Of a stretch of 29,056 bases of DNA, positions 1-7,983 are shown in pieces. Positions within the stretch are counted from its first letter, which is position 1. Every line of letters begins with the position of its first letter. The notes beneath the pieces are model-generated. The model searched no databases. It was not told the DNA's origin and saw nothing but the letters and a program-made list of their open reading frames with translations. Source of the stretch: Verrucomicrobiota bacterium (GTDB lineage: Bacteria; Verrucomicrobiota; Verrucomicrobiia; Opitutales; Opitutaceae); the NCBI GenBank assembly GCA_023443455.1, contig JAEZUE010000040.1:1-29056 (forward strand). The letters are read 5' to 3'. The translations under genes were made by a program, and so were the position numbers.

Positions 1-21
1 CGCCGGGCCCCCCCCGGGCAA

Positions 22-43
22 CCCCCCCCCCCCCCCCCCCCCC
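22..43. repeat. 22-base homopolymeric C tract
   Basis: An uninterrupted run of 22 C residues lies just before a terminator hairpin; a shorter run of eight C lies at 8-15. No gene can be assigned to it inside the window. Such runs are prone to slippage and to assembly error, so the exact length is uncertain. Confidence 0.9.
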
Positions 44-45
44 GC

Positions 46-77
46 AAGAGGCTCCACGACGTGGGGCCTCTTTTTTT
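46..77 (+). terminator. Intrinsic terminator of an upstream gene outside the window
   Basis: A 12-bp stem (46-57 pairs with 61-72, one T-G wobble) closes a 3-base loop GAC and runs into seven T residues (71-77). The geometry is that of a strong Rho-independent terminator reading rightward, so a plus-strand gene probably ends just before the window. From 78 to 325 I see no gene or clear promoter. Confidence 0.85.
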
Positions 78-325
78 GCCCGGAAACCATCCCTGCCACG
101 GCGCGGCGACTCGATCGACAACGCCGCTCGCGCTGCTTCGGTCTCCACCGGAGGCGGAGGGAGGGGCCATCGCTTGCCGACGCGCCGCCTGCGCTCGGAA
201 CCGGCACGAACCCGAGGTCCGGCCCTCCAGTCGAACGACATCGTTGCCGCTGGGCTCCCGCTCCGCCTCCGAACAACACCATGCTTGCCTGACCACGCAT
301 TCCCCGGCATTTCCGACGCTCGGAC

Positions 326-2722
326 ATGGACGGGAAAAAGCCCTCAGCCCCCACCCCACCCAAGCGGCAGATCAATCCCATGCGGGAAGGATTCGTCGTT
401 GGCGCCATGGTGTTGGCCGTCTCCAGCGCCGTATTGGCCTATACCTACACCTACGCCCGCCGGGCCCAGATCGAATCCGTACGCACCGAACTGGTACAAC
501 TCGCCAAAGCGGCGGCGGTGCAGATCGACGGCGACCTCCACGAAACCCTCGTCTCGCCCGACCAGAGCGGCTCCCCGTCACACCTCTCCGCCCTCGAACC
601 CCTGCTGAAGATGCAGCGGGCGACCGAGGACCTCATCTACATCTACACCGCCACCCTGCACGACGGGCAGATCGCGTTCATCCTCGACACCGCCTTCTTC
701 GTCCGCCCGCCCGACGACACCGACCCGCCGCCCAAGATCGGCTTTCTCTACACCGGGCGCGATACCACCCTGCGGCGTTCGCTCACCGAGCGGAAAGCCT
801 ACGCCGACGAGCACCCGGTGCCGGAACAGGTCCGCACCTACATGAGTGCCTTCGCCCCCTTCCACAATTCGCAGGGCGAGTTTGTGGGCGTGGTCGGCGT
901 GGACATGTGGGCCAAAGACCTCGAGCAACGCCTCGCAACCTTTCGCCAGGTCGCCATCGCCGCCGCCTCGGGCATCTTCGGGCTATCGATGCTGATCGGC
1001 TGGTTGACCTATCGGCTGCGCCGCTCCGCCGCCACCGCCGAAGACCGCGCCATCGAGGCCGCCGACCGCCTCCGCACCGAGAAGGCCAAGACCGACGAAC
1101 TCAATCTCCGCCTGCAACGCGCCATCCTCAACGCCGAAGAGGAAGCCCGCGCCGCCGAAGCCGCCAACCACGCCAAGAGCGCTTTCCTGGCCGTCATGAG
1201 CCACGAGATCCGCACCCCCATGAACGGCGTGCTCGGCATGACCCAGCTCCTCACCAGCACCAAGCTCGACGCCGAGCAGCAGGAATATGTCACCACCGTC
1301 CGAAAATGCGGCGAGACCCTGCTGGCGGTCATCAACGACGTGCTCGACTACTCCAAGATCGAGGCCGGCCGCGTCGAACTCGAGCACACCCCGGCCGACG
1401 TCCGCTCGATCGTCGAAACCGTGCTCGATCTCTTTGCGCCCCAGGCGATGGAGAAGCACCTCGAGCTGACCTTCCTCGTCGACCCCGATGTGCCCAGCCT
1501 GATCCTCGGCGACGTCACCCGTATCCAACAGGTCCTGTTCAACCTGGTCGGCAACGCCCTGAAATTCACCGCCTCCGGCGAGGTATTCGTTTCCGTCCAA
1601 CGCCTCTCGAGCCAACCGCCCCAGCTGCATCTCGCCGTGCGGGACACCGGCATCGGCATCCCGCACGACCGGCTCGACCGCCTGTTCAAACCCTTCTCGC
1701 AGGTCGACTCGGCCAGCACCACCCGACGCTATGGGGGCACCGGCCTGGGTTTGGCCATCGCCCACCGCCTCACCGAGCTGATGCGCGGCCGCATGTGGGT
1801 CGAAAGCGATGTGGCCTGCGGCTCGACGTTCCACTTCACGATCCCCGCCGAGATCGCGCCCGACTCGCCGCCCCCGCCCCACGCCGCGCCCGAAGCCGCC
1901 CTGGCCGGCCGGCGCGCGATCATCCTCAGTGAAAACGCCACCCTGCGCCACACGCTCTCGGCCATGTGCCGGTGGTGGGGGATGAGCACCTGCGAAGTCG
2001 AACGCCCCGCCGCCGCTCTTTCACTACTCCGCGGCGCCACCGGTTGCGACGTCGCCATCATCGACCGCCAGCTCGGCTCGCGGGACGGCACCGAGATCGC
2101 CGAAAGCATCCGCGCCATTCCCGAACGGGCGCAACTCCCGCTGTTCCTCCTCGACAGCTCGGGCAGCCATGCCTCCGTCGGTCTCAACACCCTCATCGCC
2201 AAGCCGGTGAAGCCGAGCCACCTGAAGATCATGCTCATGCAGGCCTTCGGCGCCGAGCCCGAGAGTCCTTCCGACTTCCGCCGCATGGTCTCCGATTTCG
2301 ACAGCACGATGGCGCGCCGCATGCCGATGCGCATTCTCGTCGTCGACGACGATGCGGTGAACCAACGCAGCCTCTGCCTCATGCTCGAACGCCTCGGCTA
2401 TGCCGCCTCGCCCGTTTCCCGCGGCCAGGAGGCCCTCGAATTGGGCCACCGCGAAAGCTTCGACCTGATCTTCATGGACATCAGCATGCCCGGCATCGAC
2501 GGACGGGAAACCACCCGTCGGATCCGCCGCCAATCGGAGCATCCCGCGATCCCCTGGGTGGTCGCCTTCACCGCGATGGCCGGACCCAACGCCCGCCAGA
2601 GCCTGCTCGAGTCCGGCATGAACGACTGCCTCTTCAAGCCCTTCCGCGCCGACGAACTCACCGAGGTCCTCGCCCGCGCCTTTCGCGCCCTGCAACAGGT
2701 CCGCGGCACCACCCTGAGCTGA
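326..2722 (+). CDS. Hybrid sensor histidine kinase with two receiver domains
   Basis: A 798-residue inner-membrane signalling kinase. Membrane segments lie at about 24-43 and 208-228 and enclose a ~165-residue extracytoplasmic sensor region that I cannot assign to a named family. A short linker helix leads to the HisKA domain (SHEIRTPMN, phospho-His293). The HATPase domain follows, with N box NLVGNALKF (407-415), G1 DTGIGIP (440-446) and G2 GGTGLGLAI (470-478). The first receiver (about 529-640) keeps Asp580 and Lys626 but has Ser-Glu in place of the acidic pair, so it may not be phosphorylated normally. The second (about 668-788) is canonical: Asp674-676, phospho-acceptor Asp718 in MDISMPG, Lys771. 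No DNA-binding output domain is present, so phosphate transfer to a separate partner is likely. The start is the first ATG of the open frame; Met19 is an alternative. The stop codon coincides with the edge of a repeat element. The stimulus is unknown. Confidence 0.93.
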   Translation: MDGKKPSAPTPPKRQINPMREGFVVGAMVLAVSSAVLAYTYTYARRAQIESVRTELVQLAKAAAVQIDGDLHETLVSPDQSGSPSHLSALEPLLKMQRATEDLIYIYTATLHDGQIAFILDTAFFVRPPDDTDPPPKIGFLYTGRDTTLRRSLTERKAYADEHPVPEQVRTYMSAFAPFHNSQGEFVGVVGVDMWAKDLEQRLATFRQVAIAAASGIFGLSMLIGWLTYRLRRSAATAEDRAIEAADRLRTEKAKTDELNLRLQRAILNAEEEARAAEAANHAKSAFLAVMSHEIRTPMNGVLGMTQLLTSTKLDAEQQEYVTTVRKCGETLLAVINDVLDYSKIEAGRVELEHTPADVRSIVETVLDLFAPQAMEKHLELTFLVDPDVPSLILGDVTRIQQVLFNLVGNALKFTASGEVFVSVQRLSSQPPQLHLAVRDTGIGIPHDRLDRLFKPFSQVDSASTTRRYGGTGLGLAIAHRLTELMRGRMWVESDVACGSTFHFTIPAEIAPDSPPPPHAAPEAALAGRRAIILSENATLRHTLSAMCRWWGMSTCEVERPAAALSLLRGATGCDVAIIDRQLGSRDGTEIAESIRAIPERAQLPLFLLDSSGSHASVGLNTLIAKPVKPSHLKIMLMQAFGAEPESPSDFRRMVSDFDSTMARRMPMRILVVDDDAVNQRSLCLMLERLGYAASPVSRGQEALELGHRESFDLIFMDISMPGIDGRETTRRIRRQSEHPAIPWVVAFTAMAGPNARQSLLESGMNDCLFKPFRADELTEVLARAFRALQQVRGTTLS

Positions 2723-2860
2723 TGGTGCGGTTGAGAGGCGAGCGTCAATGGACGAGCGCCAAAGCATCGGTGGCGAGCTTCCAGCACGAGTGCTTCGCTC
2801 AACCTCCTCTGTGATCGGCCCCTCGACGCTCGTCACTCGACCGCCTGTTTACGGCTGAGC
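2720..2860 (+). repeat. 3'-end repeat element family 1, copy 1
   Basis: First of three related ~145-bp sequences (others at 3488 and 5942). It begins TGATGGTGCGG, and its first three bases are the stop codon of the histidine kinase. It has an inner hairpin AGCAC-GA-GTGCT and complementary outer arms, and shares long near-identical blocks with the other copies, such as CAAAGCATC and ATCGGCCCCTCGACG. Confidence 0.85.
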
Positions 2861-3013
2861 ACGCTCTGCCCGCCGCCCCATGGCGCGGCCGTTTCGGCGC
2901 CCGGGCGACACGAAAAACGCCGACGGGGCATCTCCGGCCTTGCTTCGCCCTGTCAGGCGCGAAGATTGACCGCCCGCCATTCAGGAATCCGCCCGCCGAG
3001 CCGAAATACGAGT

Positions 3014-3490
3014 ATGCCCGTCCGCCTCGCCCAACTGCTGCATCCCTCCCGCATCCTCCTGCAGGTGCAACAGACCAAACGCACGGCCGCCATCAACGAG
3101 GTCGCCCGCCTGCTCGAGGGCCATCCCGAGATCACCGACTACCCGCATTTCTACAACGAACTGCTCGCGCGGGAGCGGCTCGATCCAACCTGCATCGGCA
3201 ACGAGGTCGCCCTGCCCCACGCCCGCACCGAACACGCCAAGGCCATCGTGCTCGCCGTCGGCCGCAGCCCCGGCGGCATCTTCTTCGAGAACTGCAAGCA
3301 GACCGTGCGCTTCGTCTTCGTCGTCGCCACCCCGAAGTCGCAGCCGGGCAACTACCTCGCCCTCGTCGGCACCCTCTGCCGCGTGCTCAAGGACCAGTCC
3401 GTGCGCGACGCCCTCATGGCCGCACAGACTCCCGAGGACTTCATCCGCCCGCTCCTCGAAGCCGAGGAACGCCTGCTCGCCAAGGTCTGA
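3014..3490 (+). CDS. PTS EIIA type-2 (fructose/PtsN-like) domain protein
   Basis: A 158-residue cytoplasmic single-domain protein of the PTS EIIA fructose/mannitol/nitrogen class. It begins LAQLLHPSRILLQVQQTKR and carries the phospho-acceptor His69 in the motif GNEVALPHART. The end FIRPLLEAEERLL is also typical. No EIIB/EIIC permease is nearby, so it is probably a regulatory phospho-relay protein rather than a sugar transporter component. In known PtsN systems the EIIA protein controls potassium and other ion transport or kinase activity. Its position immediately before two CorA-type channel genes is therefore suggestive, but a link is only inference. The ATG at 3014 is chosen because the domain begins there; an in-frame TTG at 2966 would add 16 residues unlike the family. 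No clear ribosome binding site is visible. Its stop codon also coincides with a repeat element. Confidence 0.87.
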   Translation: MPVRLAQLLHPSRILLQVQQTKRTAAINEVARLLEGHPEITDYPHFYNELLARERLDPTCIGNEVALPHARTEHAKAIVLAVGRSPGGIFFENCKQTVRFVFVVATPKSQPGNYLALVGTLCRVLKDQSVRDALMAAQTPEDFIRPLLEAEERLLAKV

Positions 3491-3632
3491 TGATGCGGTC
3501 GAGAGGCGAGCGTCGAGGGACGAGCGCCAAAGCATCCGTGGCGAGCTGCCGGCACGAGTGTTTCGCTCGCTCTCCTCTGTGATCGGCCCCTCGACGCCCG
3601 TCCCTCGGCACTCGACCGAATGCTTGGCTGAG
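3488..3632 (+). repeat. 3'-end repeat element family 1, copy 2
   Basis: Begins TGATGATGCGG, its first TGA being the stop codon of the EIIA gene. It matches copies 1 and 3 through most of its length and ends ACTCGACCGAATGCTTGGCTGAG. Only scattered substitutions and small indels separate the copies. Confidence 0.88.
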
Positions 3633-3887
3633 GCAACCTGCGCCCACCGAGGGCGTCGCCCGCCGCAGCCGATCCGCCAGTAACCCTCCGCCGGCGAAGG
3701 CCGGAGGGCGCCGGCGAACGCTTCCGTACGCATCCCCTCGATGCGCCGGTGCCGGATACCTCCCGCGCGCCGAACTCGGTGGCAGTGCTCCCGCGCCCCC
3801 ACGGCGGCCGCGCCGCCGCCGATTTGCCGCTCCCCGTGCCCCGCCGGCTTGCGTCTCCGGACAACCGCCGCACCATGGCGCCCTCGC
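3633..3887. other. Intergenic remainder with a GC-rich hairpin before corA copy 1
   Basis: With repeat copy 2, this fills about 400 bp between the EIIA and first CorA genes. It holds a 7-bp hairpin (CCCTCCG at 3684-3690 with CGGAGGG at 3702-3708) without a T run, so it is not an obvious terminator. The open frame of the CorA gene extends back to 3741, but that stretch is Arg/Pro-rich and unlike CorA. I see no other gene and no convincing promoter. Confidence 0.55.
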
Positions 3888-4856
3888 ATGATCCGCTCGT
3901 TCGTCTTCAGCGAAGGAAAACTGGTTGCGCATGACCTCGAGGCCGAGGCCATGCGGCTCGTGCGTGCCGACAAGGGACTGCACCTCTGGGTCGACCTCGA
4001 GAACCCCACCGAGGACGAGATCCGGCTCGTCCTCGAGAGCGTATTCCAATTCCACCCACTCTCCGTCGAGGACTGCGTCGCCCCCACCAGCCTCCCCAAG
4101 ATCGAGGACTACGAGGACTACCTCTTCATCGTCACCCACGCCGTCGCCTACGAGCACGCCGAACAGTTCACCACCACCGAACTCGACTTCTTCCTCGGCA
4201 AGGAGTTCCTCGTCACCTTCCACCGCAAGCCCCTGCTCTGCATCAAGTGGATGGCCGAGCGTTGCTCGAAGACCCCCGGCGTCGTCGCCCGCGGCACCGA
4301 TCGCCTCGCCCACGACATCATCGACCAGCTCCTCGAGCGCTACACCCCCGTACTCGACGGCCTGCGACACAAGATCGAACTGATCGAGGCCCGCGTGCTC
4401 AAGGAGCAGGCCGACAACCTCACCGAGGAACTCCTCGACGTGCGCTCCGAGCTGGCCGAGCTGCGCCAGATCGTGCGCCCCCAACGCGACGTGATCAACC
4501 GCCTCGCCCACGGCGACAACAAGATCGTGCGCACGATCATGCTCCCCTATTTCCGCGACCTGCGCGACAACCTCCTGCGCCAAGAGGAGACGCTCACCGC
4601 CCTGGGCGACGCCCTGCTCGTCTCCTTCGACCTCTACCTCAACAAATCCGCCAGCCAAGCCAACGAAGGCATCAAGGTCCTCACCGCGCTCACCGCCATC
4701 AGCATGCCCCCGATCCTCATCGGCGCCTGGTTCGGCATGAACTTCACCCACATGCCCGAACTCGACAGCCCCTTCGGCTACTGGGGGGCGCTGTCCCTCA
4801 TGGTCGGCAGCACCGCCGCGATGTTCGTGTGGTGCCGCCGCCGCCGCTGGATTTAG
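3888..4856 (+). CDS. corA: CorA-family divalent cation channel, copy 1 (GMN motif)
   Basis: A 322-residue CorA-type magnesium/cobalt transporter of the inner membrane. A large cytoplasmic alpha/beta and coiled-helix region precedes two C-terminal membrane helices. The first ends in the signature GMN (residues 283-285, WFGMNF), which forms the ion filter of the pentamer. The loop after it holds the acidic residue usual in CorA (THMPELDSP), and the chain ends in a basic tail RRRRW. Conserved cytoplasmic segments include HPLSVEDC and LPKIEDYEDYLF. I chose ATG 3888 because MIRSFVF matches the start of the adjacent paralog MIHSIVY and both products are then 322 residues. The upstream in-frame ATG at 3741 adds unlikely Arg/Pro-rich sequence. 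It lies 112 bp before the second copy on the same strand and is the only one of these four plus-strand genes not followed by a family 1 repeat. Confidence 0.93.
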   Translation: MIRSFVFSEGKLVAHDLEAEAMRLVRADKGLHLWVDLENPTEDEIRLVLESVFQFHPLSVEDCVAPTSLPKIEDYEDYLFIVTHAVAYEHAEQFTTTELDFFLGKEFLVTFHRKPLLCIKWMAERCSKTPGVVARGTDRLAHDIIDQLLERYTPVLDGLRHKIELIEARVLKEQADNLTEELLDVRSELAELRQIVRPQRDVINRLAHGDNKIVRTIMLPYFRDLRDNLLRQEETLTALGDALLVSFDLYLNKSASQANEGIKVLTALTAISMPPILIGAWFGMNFTHMPELDSPFGYWGALSLMVGSTAAMFVWCRRRRWI

Positions 4857-4968
4857 GATTGCGGGCGGAGGAGGGCGCCTCCCACGCCGCTTCAGCCCGC
4901 TCCCATCGGCTCCGCCAAACAAGTTTCCTCGCCGGCCCGCACATCGCCCTCCTCCGGCCGCAATCCCC

Positions 4969-5937
4969 ATGATCCACAGCATTGTCTACCGCGACTCCCG
5001 CTTCGTCGCCGACAGTCCTCCGCTCGAGGCGCTCGCCACGCTCAAGCAGGACCCTGCCGTCATGCTCTGGGTCGACCTGTGCGAGCCGACCGAACAGGAG
5101 ATCGACGTGGTGATGCGCCAGCTCTTCGCCGTGCATCCGGTCACCATCGAGGACTGCCTCCAGGACTCCCCGCTCCCGAAATACGAGGAGTACGACAGCT
5201 ACCTGTCGATCGTCGTCCACGCCGTCGACTACACGCGAACCGAAAAGTTCAATACCACCGAGCTCGACCTCATCCTCGGGAAGAAGTTTCTCCTCACCTA
5301 CCACCGGCGGCCGCTCAAGGCCGCCCAGACCTGCCGCGAGCGCTTCCTGCGCGCCCCGGGCACCCCCGTGCGCGGGCCCGACCGCATCGCCCACACCCTC
5401 ATCGATCTCATCGTCGAGAACTTCAAGCCCGCCCTCGACGAGATCCGCGACGAGATCGAATCCATCGAGGAGGCCGTGCTCGCCCGCAGCCGCGAACCCC
5501 TCGCCCAGCGCATCGTCGACGTGCGCGAAGACATCACCACGCTGCGCGAAATCGTGCGCCCCCAACGCGAACTCGCCGTCGCGCTCGCCTCCGGCCGTAC
5601 CGGGTTCTTCCGCCCCAAGCTGCTGCCCTATCTGCGCGACATCTCCGACGACCTCCTCCGTATCGAGGAACAGGTGAAGTCCTGGTCCGAGCAGCTCATC
5701 TTCACCTTCAAACTCTTCCTCAACCGCTCCACCCACGAGACCAACGAGGGCGTGCGCGTGCTCACCGGCCTCACCGCCGTCGGCATCCCGCTGATGGTCG
5801 TCTCGAGCTGGTTCTCGATGAACTTTCGCCACAGCCCGCTGCTCCAGTCGCCGGTCGCCTACGTCGGCATCGCCGGTCTCACCATCGCCAGTACGGTCGG
5901 CCTTTTCGTCTTCCTCAAGCACCGCAAGTGGCTCTGA
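4969..5937 (+). CDS. CorA-family paralog, copy 2, with SMN in place of GMN
   Basis: A 322-residue paralog that aligns end to end with the preceding CorA: MIHSIVYRDSRF, HPVTIEDCLQDSPLPKYEEY, FNTTELDLILGKKFLLTYHRRP, IVRPQREL and a C-terminal HRKWL. It has the same cytoplasmic domain and two terminal membrane helices. At the filter position (283-285) it reads Ser-Met-Asn (WFSMNF), and the following loop is RHSPLLQSP, lacking the Glu of copy 1. In studied CorA proteins the GMN glycine is needed for normal magnesium transport, so this copy may have changed selectivity, act as a regulatory subunit of a mixed pentamer, or be a non-transporting sensor. Those roles are inference. The frame is intact and codon use is like that of its neighbours, so it is not a decayed pseudogene. 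It is followed by repeat family 1 copy 3. Confidence 0.9.
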   Translation: MIHSIVYRDSRFVADSPPLEALATLKQDPAVMLWVDLCEPTEQEIDVVMRQLFAVHPVTIEDCLQDSPLPKYEEYDSYLSIVVHAVDYTRTEKFNTTELDLILGKKFLLTYHRRPLKAAQTCRERFLRAPGTPVRGPDRIAHTLIDLIVENFKPALDEIRDEIESIEEAVLARSREPLAQRIVDVREDITTLREIVRPQRELAVALASGRTGFFRPKLLPYLRDISDDLLRIEEQVKSWSEQLIFTFKLFLNRSTHETNEGVRVLTGLTAVGIPLMVVSSWFSMNFRHSPLLQSPVAYVGIAGLTIASTVGLFVFLKHRKWL

Positions 5938-5941
5938 GCCG

Positions 5942-6088
5942 TGATGATGCTGTCGAGAGGCGAGTGTCGAGGGACGAGCGTCAAAGCATCGGTGGCGCGC
6001 TTTCATCACGATTGCTTCGCTCGATCTCCTCTGCAATCGGCCCCTCGACGCTCGTCCCTGGTCACTCGACCGAATGCTTACAGCTGAG
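5942..6088 (+). repeat. 3'-end repeat element family 1, copy 3
   Basis: Begins TGATGATGCTG four bases after the second CorA stop codon. It shows the complementary arms most clearly: GGGACGAGCGTC (5971-5982) with GACGCTCGTCCC (6047-6058). The outer GGTCGAG-type ends are also complementary. It ends ACTCGACCGAATGCTTACAGCTGAG. Confidence 0.88.
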
Positions 6089-6204
6089 CGCACCCGCGGT
6101 CGGCCGCGGCGCCGCACCTCCGGTCCGGGCCCGTCGGGGCCCGCACGAAGCGCCTCTCGCCCCTGCCGCCTGCCGCGGACCGCGGACCACGCGCGGCATT
6201 GCCC

Positions 6205-6262
6205 GCCCGGCGCCGGGCACAACGGATCGGCGCACGTGCACGCGCAGCTTGGGTGCGCGTGC
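6205..6262 (-). other. Hairpins downstream of the UDP-glucose dehydrogenase gene
   Basis: A 9-bp inverted repeat (GCACGCGCA 6238-6246 with TGCGCGTGC 6254-6262) lies 24 bases beyond the stop codon of the minus-strand gene. A perfect 14-bp palindrome GCCCGGCGCCGGGC follows at 6205-6218. Neither has a T run on the minus strand, so termination is possible but not shown. Confidence 0.4.
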
Positions 6263-6285
6263 GCGCTGACCTGCGCGGCAGCCCT

Positions 6286-7662
6286 TCAGCCCTTGCCGAT
6301 GCCGGAGGCCTTGAAGCCGAGCGCGCGCAGTTTCTCCAAGTCGAGAATGTTCCGGCCGTCGAAGAGCGAGGCGGGCTTCATCATCTGCCCGTACACGCGC
6401 TCGAAATCGATCGTCTTGAACTCGTCCCACTCGGTGAGCACGACCGCCGCATGCGCGCCGGCGGTGGCTTCGTACGCGTCGCCGCAGATCGTCACCGCCG
6501 GGTTGGGCCGGCCGTCGGCGAGCGTGGCCGGGAGGCCGAGGTCGCGGAAGATCTCCGCGGCCGGCACCTTCGGGTCGTAGATCGCCAGGCGGGCCTGCTC
6601 GGCGAGCAGGTCCTTGCACACGGTGATCGCGGCGGACTCGCGCGTGTCGTTGGTGTCCTTCTTGAAGGCGAAGCCGAGGATCGCGATGCGCTTGTCGGCG
6701 ACGGTGTTGAAGAGCTCGCCGACGATGCGCTGGGTGAAACGGTGCTTCTGCCAGTCGTTCATCTTGACCACACTCTCCCAATACGCCGCCACCTCGGGCA
6801 GGCCGAAGTGGTCGCAGAGATACACGAGGTTGAGGATGTCCTTCTGGAAGCAGGAGCCGCCGAAGCCGACCGACGAGCGCAGGAATTTCGGGCCGATGCG
6901 CGAGTCCTTGCCGATCGCGTTGGCGACCTCGTCGACGTCGGCGCCGGTCGCCTCGCAGAGCGCGGAGATCGAGTTGATCGAGGAGATGCGCTGCGCGAGG
7001 AACGCGTTGGCCACGAGCTTGGAGAGTTCGGACGACCAGAGGTTGGTCTTGATGATGCGCTCGCGCGGCACCCAGTGCGCGTACACGCTCGCCAGCTTCT
7101 CCAACGCCGCCTCGCCCTCGGGCGTGCGCTCGCCGCCGATCAGCACGCGGTCCGGCGCCTCGAGGTCGGCCATCGCGGTGCCCTCGGCGAGGAACTCGGG
7201 ATTCGAGAGCACGGAGAATTTCAGACCGCGGGCGTTGGCCGAGAGGATGGTCTTGATCGACTCCGCGGTCTTCACCGGGATCGTCGACTTCTCGACGATG
7301 ATCTTCGGGCTGTCGGCATGCTCGGCGATCGTGCGCGCCACGCCCTCGATGTACTTCAAGTCCGCCGCGCGCCCTGCGCCATGGCCGTAGGTCTTGGTCG
7401 GAGTGTTCACGCTCACGAACACGATATCCGCCCCCTTGATGCCGCCGGCGACATCGGTGGAGAAGAAGAGATTTCGGCCGCGCGTCTCGCGCACGACCTC
7501 GTCGAGACCGGGTTCGAAGATCGGCAGGTTGTCGGAGTTCCAAGCGGCGATGCGCGCCACGTTCATGTCGACAACCGTCACGCGGATGTCGGGGCACTTG
7601 CGGGCGATCATCGCCATGGTGGGACCGCCGACATAGCCGGCTCCGATGCAGCAGATATTCAT
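6286..7662 (-). CDS. ugd: UDP-glucose 6-dehydrogenase
   Basis: A 458-residue cytoplasmic enzyme that oxidises UDP-glucose to UDP-glucuronate with two NAD+, supplying precursors for envelope glycans. It opens with the NAD-binding Rossmann motif CCIGAGYVGGPT. The central domain has Lys215 in SSELSKLVANAFLAQR. The catalytic Cys271 lies in GFGGSCFQKDI, and the C-terminal UDP-binding domain contains FAFKKDTNDTRES. Length and pattern (NSDNLPIFEPGLDEVV, IIVEKSTIPVKT) are closest to the longer, animal-like form of the enzyme, which is also found in bacteria. The ATG at 7662 is chosen because the Rossmann motif begins directly there; the frame extends 41 residues upstream without resemblance to the family. 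It is a single gene, divergent from the hydrolase at 7984. The ArnT-like glycosyltransferase and WaaP-like kinase later in the window are plausible users of the same glycan precursor network, though not adjacent. Confidence 0.95.
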   Translation of the reverse strand: MNICCIGAGYVGGPTMAMIARKCPDIRVTVVDMNVARIAAWNSDNLPIFEPGLDEVVRETRGRNLFFSTDVAGGIKGADIVFVSVNTPTKTYGHGAGRAADLKYIEGVARTIAEHADSPKIIVEKSTIPVKTAESIKTILSANARGLKFSVLSNPEFLAEGTAMADLEAPDRVLIGGERTPEGEAALEKLASVYAHWVPRERIIKTNLWSSELSKLVANAFLAQRISSINSISALCEATGADVDEVANAIGKDSRIGPKFLRSSVGFGGSCFQKDILNLVYLCDHFGLPEVAAYWESVVKMNDWQKHRFTQRIVGELFNTVADKRIAILGFAFKKDTNDTRESAAITVCKDLLAEQARLAIYDPKVPAAEIFRDLGLPATLADGRPNPAVTICGDAYEATAGAHAAVVLTEWDEFKTIDFERVYGQMMKPASLFDGRNILDLEKLRALGFKASGIGKG

Positions 7663-7983
7663 GGTCAGGTCTCGGGTTTGATTGATGTGCCGGGGGTTGT
7701 GTCGGAATTTCGGACGCCTGTCTACGCCGCGTTGCGCCGACCCCGTGGGGGATTCCCCGATTTTGCGGCGGCGCCTCGACGGCAAAACACCAGGTTGACC
7801 GCCGAAGGAGACGAAGGTCGCCCCCGGCGATCCCGCGACCGAACGGCAAGAAGAGAAAACCGCGCATCAGCCGCAACGCGTGCGACCGACTGAGACGCCA
7901 AGCCGGACAGGCTCGAAGCCATGGCCCGGAAAGCCTCGCGATGAGTGATCGCACTCGAGCGGCAGCGACATCATGTTCGCACG
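7663..7983. other. Divergent intergenic region between ugd and the alpha/beta hydrolase gene
   Basis: About 320 bp between divergent genes must hold both promoters, but I cannot pick convincing -35/-10 pairs. Visible small palindromes are GGGGA-T-TCCCC at 7748-7758 and GAGTG-ATCG-CACTC at 7943-7956. No coding sequence is supported. Confidence 0.5.

Noticed and set aside
61..1932. Long plus-strand open frame overlapping the histidine kinase gene
   Set aside because: It is an Arg/Pro/His-rich antisense-like shadow of GC-rich coding DNA; the kinase frame at 326-2722 has complete domain motifs.
2966..3013. Upstream TTG start for the EIIA gene
   Set aside because: It would add 16 residues not seen in the family, and the ATG at 3014 lies directly at the domain start.
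3684..3708. GC-rich hairpin as terminator before CorA copy 1
   Set aside because: No T run follows on either strand, and the distance from the EIIA stop is large.
3441..4982. Long minus-strand frame opposite CorA copy 1
   Set aside because: It crosses a repeat element and has shadow composition; CorA motifs are on the plus strand.
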